This document shows, piece by piece, positions 61,662 to 64,000 of a stretch of 64,000 bases of DNA (position 1 is its first letter; the number at the start of each line of letters is the position of its first letter). The notes below the pieces were generated by a model. It did no database searches, was not told the DNA's origin, and saw only the letters and a list, made by a program, of their open reading frames with translations. A program made the translations under genes and the position numbers. This DNA comes from an uncultured Ruminococcus sp. (lineage in GTDB: Bacteria > Bacillota > Clostridia > Oscillospirales > Ruminococcaceae), in NCBI GenBank assembly GCA_947176415.1, contig CAMWQJ010000002.1, positions 26,339-90,338 of the forward strand, in the 5' to 3' direction.

Positions 61662-62455
61662 GTTTTAACCCTCCTGCCGTAAGGCTCAACCATTTTTTCA
61701 AGTGCATTGTAACTTGAAATCAGTTCGCTTATCGCCCCGAAACTGCTTCTGTAGAGTTCAAGAATAATATTGCAGTCAGGACTTGACTTACTGAGTTTTT
61801 TTAAAAAATCCCTGAATTTGAATCTTCCTCTTCCCACAGGCAGACAGTCGCCGAACTCTCCTGAGTCGCTTATATGCACATGGATAAGACTTTTGCCAGC
61901 CGAGTCAATAAAGCTGAAAGGATTTTCCCCCGCCCGTACTGCCTGTTTGGTATCAAGCACAAAAGCAAACTCACTTCCGAGCATACTGTAAACATCACGT
62001 ATAAACGACGGAGACGAACTCTGACAGCGTGAGACATTTTCAAGTGCAACCTTTACGCCGTACTCTTTTCCGAGCCTCCAGAGCCTGTTGTAGCGTTCAC
62101 AGTAGAATTCCATGTTTCTTCCGGCTTTTCCGCCATGAAAAACAAACACCTCCGCCCCCACAGTATTCATGAAATCAAAATAATTCCTGTAATATTCCAG
62201 CATATCGTCAGCACGCCTTTCATATTCGGAAAAAAGCATCATCGTTTCCATTTCCGAAGTAAAGGGGTGTACTGATACACATTTTACGTCAAATCTTTTC
62301 AAAAGATGTGCCGTACTTTCGGCAAAACTTTTTTTCAGTTCAGAATGTGTATTTATAAAAATCTCCGTACACTCAACACCGTTTACAGCGAGGTCGTAAA
62401 GACTTTCCTTCAGCGGTTTAGGATAAAGACAAGCCGTTGAAACACCTGCAACCAC
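61658..62455 (-). CDS. Sugar phosphate isomerase/epimerase-like TIM-barrel protein
   Basis: 265 residues of the xylose-isomerase-like barrel family. The start is GTG behind GGGGGG. Metal-ligand candidates appear in order: SVHPFTSEM, VFHGGKAGRN, VALENVSRCQ, FVLDTKQAVRAGENP, IHVHISDSG and NIILELYRS. Such enzymes epimerise or isomerise sugars or related compounds, or act as AP endonucleases of the endonuclease IV fold; the substrate is open. First gene of the epimerase-nrdR-membrane protein operon. Confidence 0.87.
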   Translation of the reverse strand: MVAGVSTACLYPKPLKESLYDLAVNGVECTEIFINTHSELKKSFAESTAHLLKRFDVKCVSVHPFTSEMETMMLFSEYERRADDMLEYYRNYFDFMNTVGAEVFVFHGGKAGRNMEFYCERYNRLWRLGKEYGVKVALENVSRCQSSSPSFIRDVYSMLGSEFAFVLDTKQAVRAGENPFSFIDSAGKSLIHVHISDSGEFGDCLPVGRGRFKFRDFLKKLSKSSPDCNIILELYRSSFGAISELISSYNALEKMVEPYGRRVKT

Positions 62456-62511
62456 AATCAGCCCCCCTTTTTGAAAAAATAAGCCTGTCCGTTATGAAAA
62501 GCCGTGATTTT

Positions 62512-62539
62512 ATTATAACATATTTTCGGAAAAAGTCAA
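62512..62539 (-). promoter_or_regulatory. Promoter of the epimerase-nrdR operon
   Basis: TTGACT, 16 bases, TATAAT on the minus strand. Confidence 0.7.
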
Positions 62540-62633
62540 CAGATTTTCCGATTTTTATTTTACTTTTTGCAATCATGTATTTTGTCAACAAAACGCCTTT
62601 CCGCATATCATAGAGACGGGAGGTGTGAAAAAA

Positions 62634-63248
62634 ATGCGTGAAGAAATTTTCCTTGCGGTAATAGTAAGCCTTGACACATATCTGACGGCGGTTGCATACT
62701 GCAATAGCGGAATAAAAATTCCTGTTATTTCGGCGTTTGTAATAAGCCTTGTAAGTGCCTCAATGCTCGGTTTGTCGCTTGAATTTTCGGACTTTCTGAG
62801 TAATTATATACCTGTAAATATTTGCCGTATAGTCGGCACATCTATAATAACAGCCATAGGAATAATAACGGTTTTCAAAAGCATAGTCCGCAGTCTGATA
62901 AGGCATATTTCCGAAAAAGGCGAGCTTTCTGTGCGTTCATGTAAATATGGCATAGTTTTCAAGATGTACCTTGACGAAACGTGTGCGGACTTTGATAATT
63001 CAAAAACCCTTTCGATAGCCGAAGCCTCGGCACTTGCACTGGCGAGTTCGCTTGATTCGGTCGCCACAGGTCTAAGCAGTGGATTTTCAGGAATAAGCCC
63101 CCCGTCAGCTTTTTTGTATACATTTCTTGCGGGATTTCTTGCAATCGCCCTTGGAAACGCAACAGGACACAGAATTTCATCATTACGCCATGACTTTTCG
63201 TGGGTAGGCGGAATACTCTTGATTATATTCGCATTTTTCGGCATTTAG
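62634..63248 (+). CDS. ytaF: Sporulation membrane protein YtaF (MntP-related)
   Basis: The GTG at 62625 lies on the ribosome site GGGAGGTG, so ATG 62634 is the start; 204 residues. About six transmembrane helices in two halves, with the paired motifs SLDTYLTAVAYCNSGIKIP near the N-terminus and SSLDSVATGLSSGF in the second half, the pattern of YtaF and of the related manganese exporter MntP. YtaF is recognised as a sporulation-associated membrane protein in Firmicutes. With spo0A in the same window it suggests a spore-forming ancestry. Confidence 0.88.
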   Translation: MREEIFLAVIVSLDTYLTAVAYCNSGIKIPVISAFVISLVSASMLGLSLEFSDFLSNYIPVNICRIVGTSIITAIGIITVFKSIVRSLIRHISEKGELSVRSCKYGIVFKMYLDETCADFDNSKTLSIAEASALALASSLDSVATGLSSGFSGISPPSAFLYTFLAGFLAIALGNATGHRISSLRHDFSWVGGILLIIFAFFGI

Positions 63249-63249
63249 A

Positions 63250-64000
63250 CTAAATTTCGTATATAACAACCTCAGGCGGATTGAAAAGCCTTAATTTGCC
63301 TATACCGCCAGAAACGCAAAGCCTCATGCGGTTTACACTGTAAATTCCCCGTGAATATTGAGGAAATACTTTTCTTTCGGGAGAAAAAACCCCCTTGCCA
63401 AAAATTCTGATTATTCCGCCGTGAACGTGACCGCAGAATGTATAGTCCGCCCCCCATTCCGCATAGACCTCCGCCCATTTCGGATTATGTGCCAGCAGAA
63501 AAATTTTCCCGTCTTTTTTTGCGTCACCGACTGCCGACCTCATGTCACTTAATGTAAATCTGTCCAGATTTTTATAACCGCCGTTTTTCTTGTAAGTTGA
63601 ATATTTCTGAATAACGCCGTATATATGTAAAATCTTTTCGTTTACGGTAACAGACTTAAATTCATTTTCAAGCAGTATAACGCCTGTATCTGTAATCATA
63701 TTTTTAAATAAAACCCCCTGTTTTTCGGGAAGGCTCTGCTCGTGATTGCCGTAAACCATATACGTTGGTGCAATACTGCAAAGCCTTTTCAGGAGGGATT
63801 CCGCCATTGAAAAATCCGTCTCGTCACGGGAAATCAGGTCTCCTGTTATGAAGATGACATCAGGAATATTTTCCTCTGCAATTTTTATTATCTGAGAATT
63901 TTTCTCCGCCCTGTGAATATCGGAAACGTGCATAACCCTGACATCTCCGCCGGATTTTTCACGGCGGAGAAACAGGATAAATTTACTTTCAATTATTGTT
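63250..64000 (-). CDS. Metallophosphoesterase (5' end cut by window edge)
   Basis: The ORF track starts at the internal ATG 63933, but the frame stays open to the end of the window (IIESKFILFLRREKSGGDVRV before MHVSDIHR), so the true start is outside. The calcineurin-like motifs are complete: HVSDIH, VIFITGDLISRDE, MVYGNHEQ, LLAHNPKW and FCGHVHGGI. Relatives of the YkuE type carry an N-terminal membrane helix, and the missing part probably holds one. Substrate unknown. Its stop lies one base after ytaF on the opposite strand. Confidence 0.9.
   Translation of the reverse strand, partial: TIIESKFILFLRREKSGGDVRVMHVSDIHRAEKNSQIIKIAEENIPDVIFITGDLISRDETDFSMAESLLKRLCSIAPTYMVYGNHEQSLPEKQGVLFKNMITDTGVILLENEFKSVTVNEKILHIYGVIQKYSTYKKNGGYKNLDRFTLSDMRSAVGDAKKDGKIFLLAHNPKWAEVYAEWGADYTFCGHVHGGIIRIFGKGVFSPERKVFPQYSRGIYSVNRMRLCVSGGIGKLRLFNPPEVVIYEI

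Overview
The window looks like a chromosomal segment of an anaerobic, low-to-moderate GC Firmicute, most likely a Ruminococcus-type member of the Oscillospiraceae. The support is a secreted GH5 glucanase ending in a ruminococcal-style dockerin, an Nfn-type ferredoxin:NADP oxidoreductase next to rex, a sporulation regulator (spo0A) plus ytaF, a T-box-controlled threonyl-tRNA synthetase, GlyQS-type glycyl-tRNA synthetase and many consensus sigma-A promoters (TTGACA-17-TATAAT). Species level cannot be decided from the sequence. I see no insertion sequence, prophage, CRISPR array, rRNA or tRNA gene. Both edges cut a gene: polyphosphate kinase on the left, a metallophosphoesterase on the right.

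Layout. 1-6.5 kb: ppk1, a membrane-anchored glycerophosphodiesterase, aspartokinase, and a small membrane protein/XRE regulator pair behind a strong promoter flanked by palindromes. 6.5-13.3 kb (minus): a threonine T-box leader driving an unknown 126-aa protein and thrS; nfnA-nfnB-rex; and a LysR regulator whose likely operator lies before nfnA. 13.3-18.2 kb (minus): an envelope operon of alpha/beta hydrolase, a stand-alone membrane domain, membrane-anchored MurF-like ligase, D-Ala-D-Ala ligase and O-acetyltransferase. 18.2-20.3 kb: a polytopic membrane protein and an unknown protein. 20.5-29.8 kb: polysaccharide degradation (dockerin GH5; a GH95-GH26 lipoprotein-pseudo-HAD operon) interrupted by a flavin-reductase-like gene and spo0A. 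30-39 kb (plus): flippase, purine nucleoside phosphorylase, glyQS, a two-gene 2-hydroxyacyl-CoA-dehydratase-activase-like system and phosphatidylserine decarboxylase. 39-44.5 kb (minus): murA, three cyclophilin-type domains in two envelope proteins, and a signal-peptidase-like membrane protein with a long disordered tail. 45-49.3 kb: glycogen phosphorylase and a GH13 enzyme. 49.5-57 kb: YfhO-type membrane protein, CarD-like regulator, carB. 57-58.1 kb: an orphan Imm6-like immunity protein and a repeat-containing lipoprotein among related inverted repeats. 58.2-64 kb: sugar-importer ATPase, RsuA-type pseudouridine synthase, a DUF4830-like protein, an epimerase-nrdR-membrane protein operon, ytaF and the cut phosphoesterase.

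How the genes fit together: plant cell-wall polysaccharides (glucan, mannan, fucosylated or galactosylated side chains) are attacked outside or at the cell surface, sugars enter by MsmX/UgpC-energised ABC importers, carbon is stored and retrieved as glycogen, and Nfn/Rex balance NADH, NADPH and ferredoxin. Peptidoglycan precursor genes (murA, murF-like, ddl) sit beside envelope folding factors. The least explained pieces are the duplicated MurF membrane domain, the unknown ORF inside the thrS T-box operon, the degenerate enzymes (HAD-like, GH26 acid/base position, cyclophilin 3, signal-peptidase-like), the palindrome-flanked XRE pair and several structured 5' leaders (glgP, murA, carB). All calls rest on reading the sequence and remembered family features; no database search was run.
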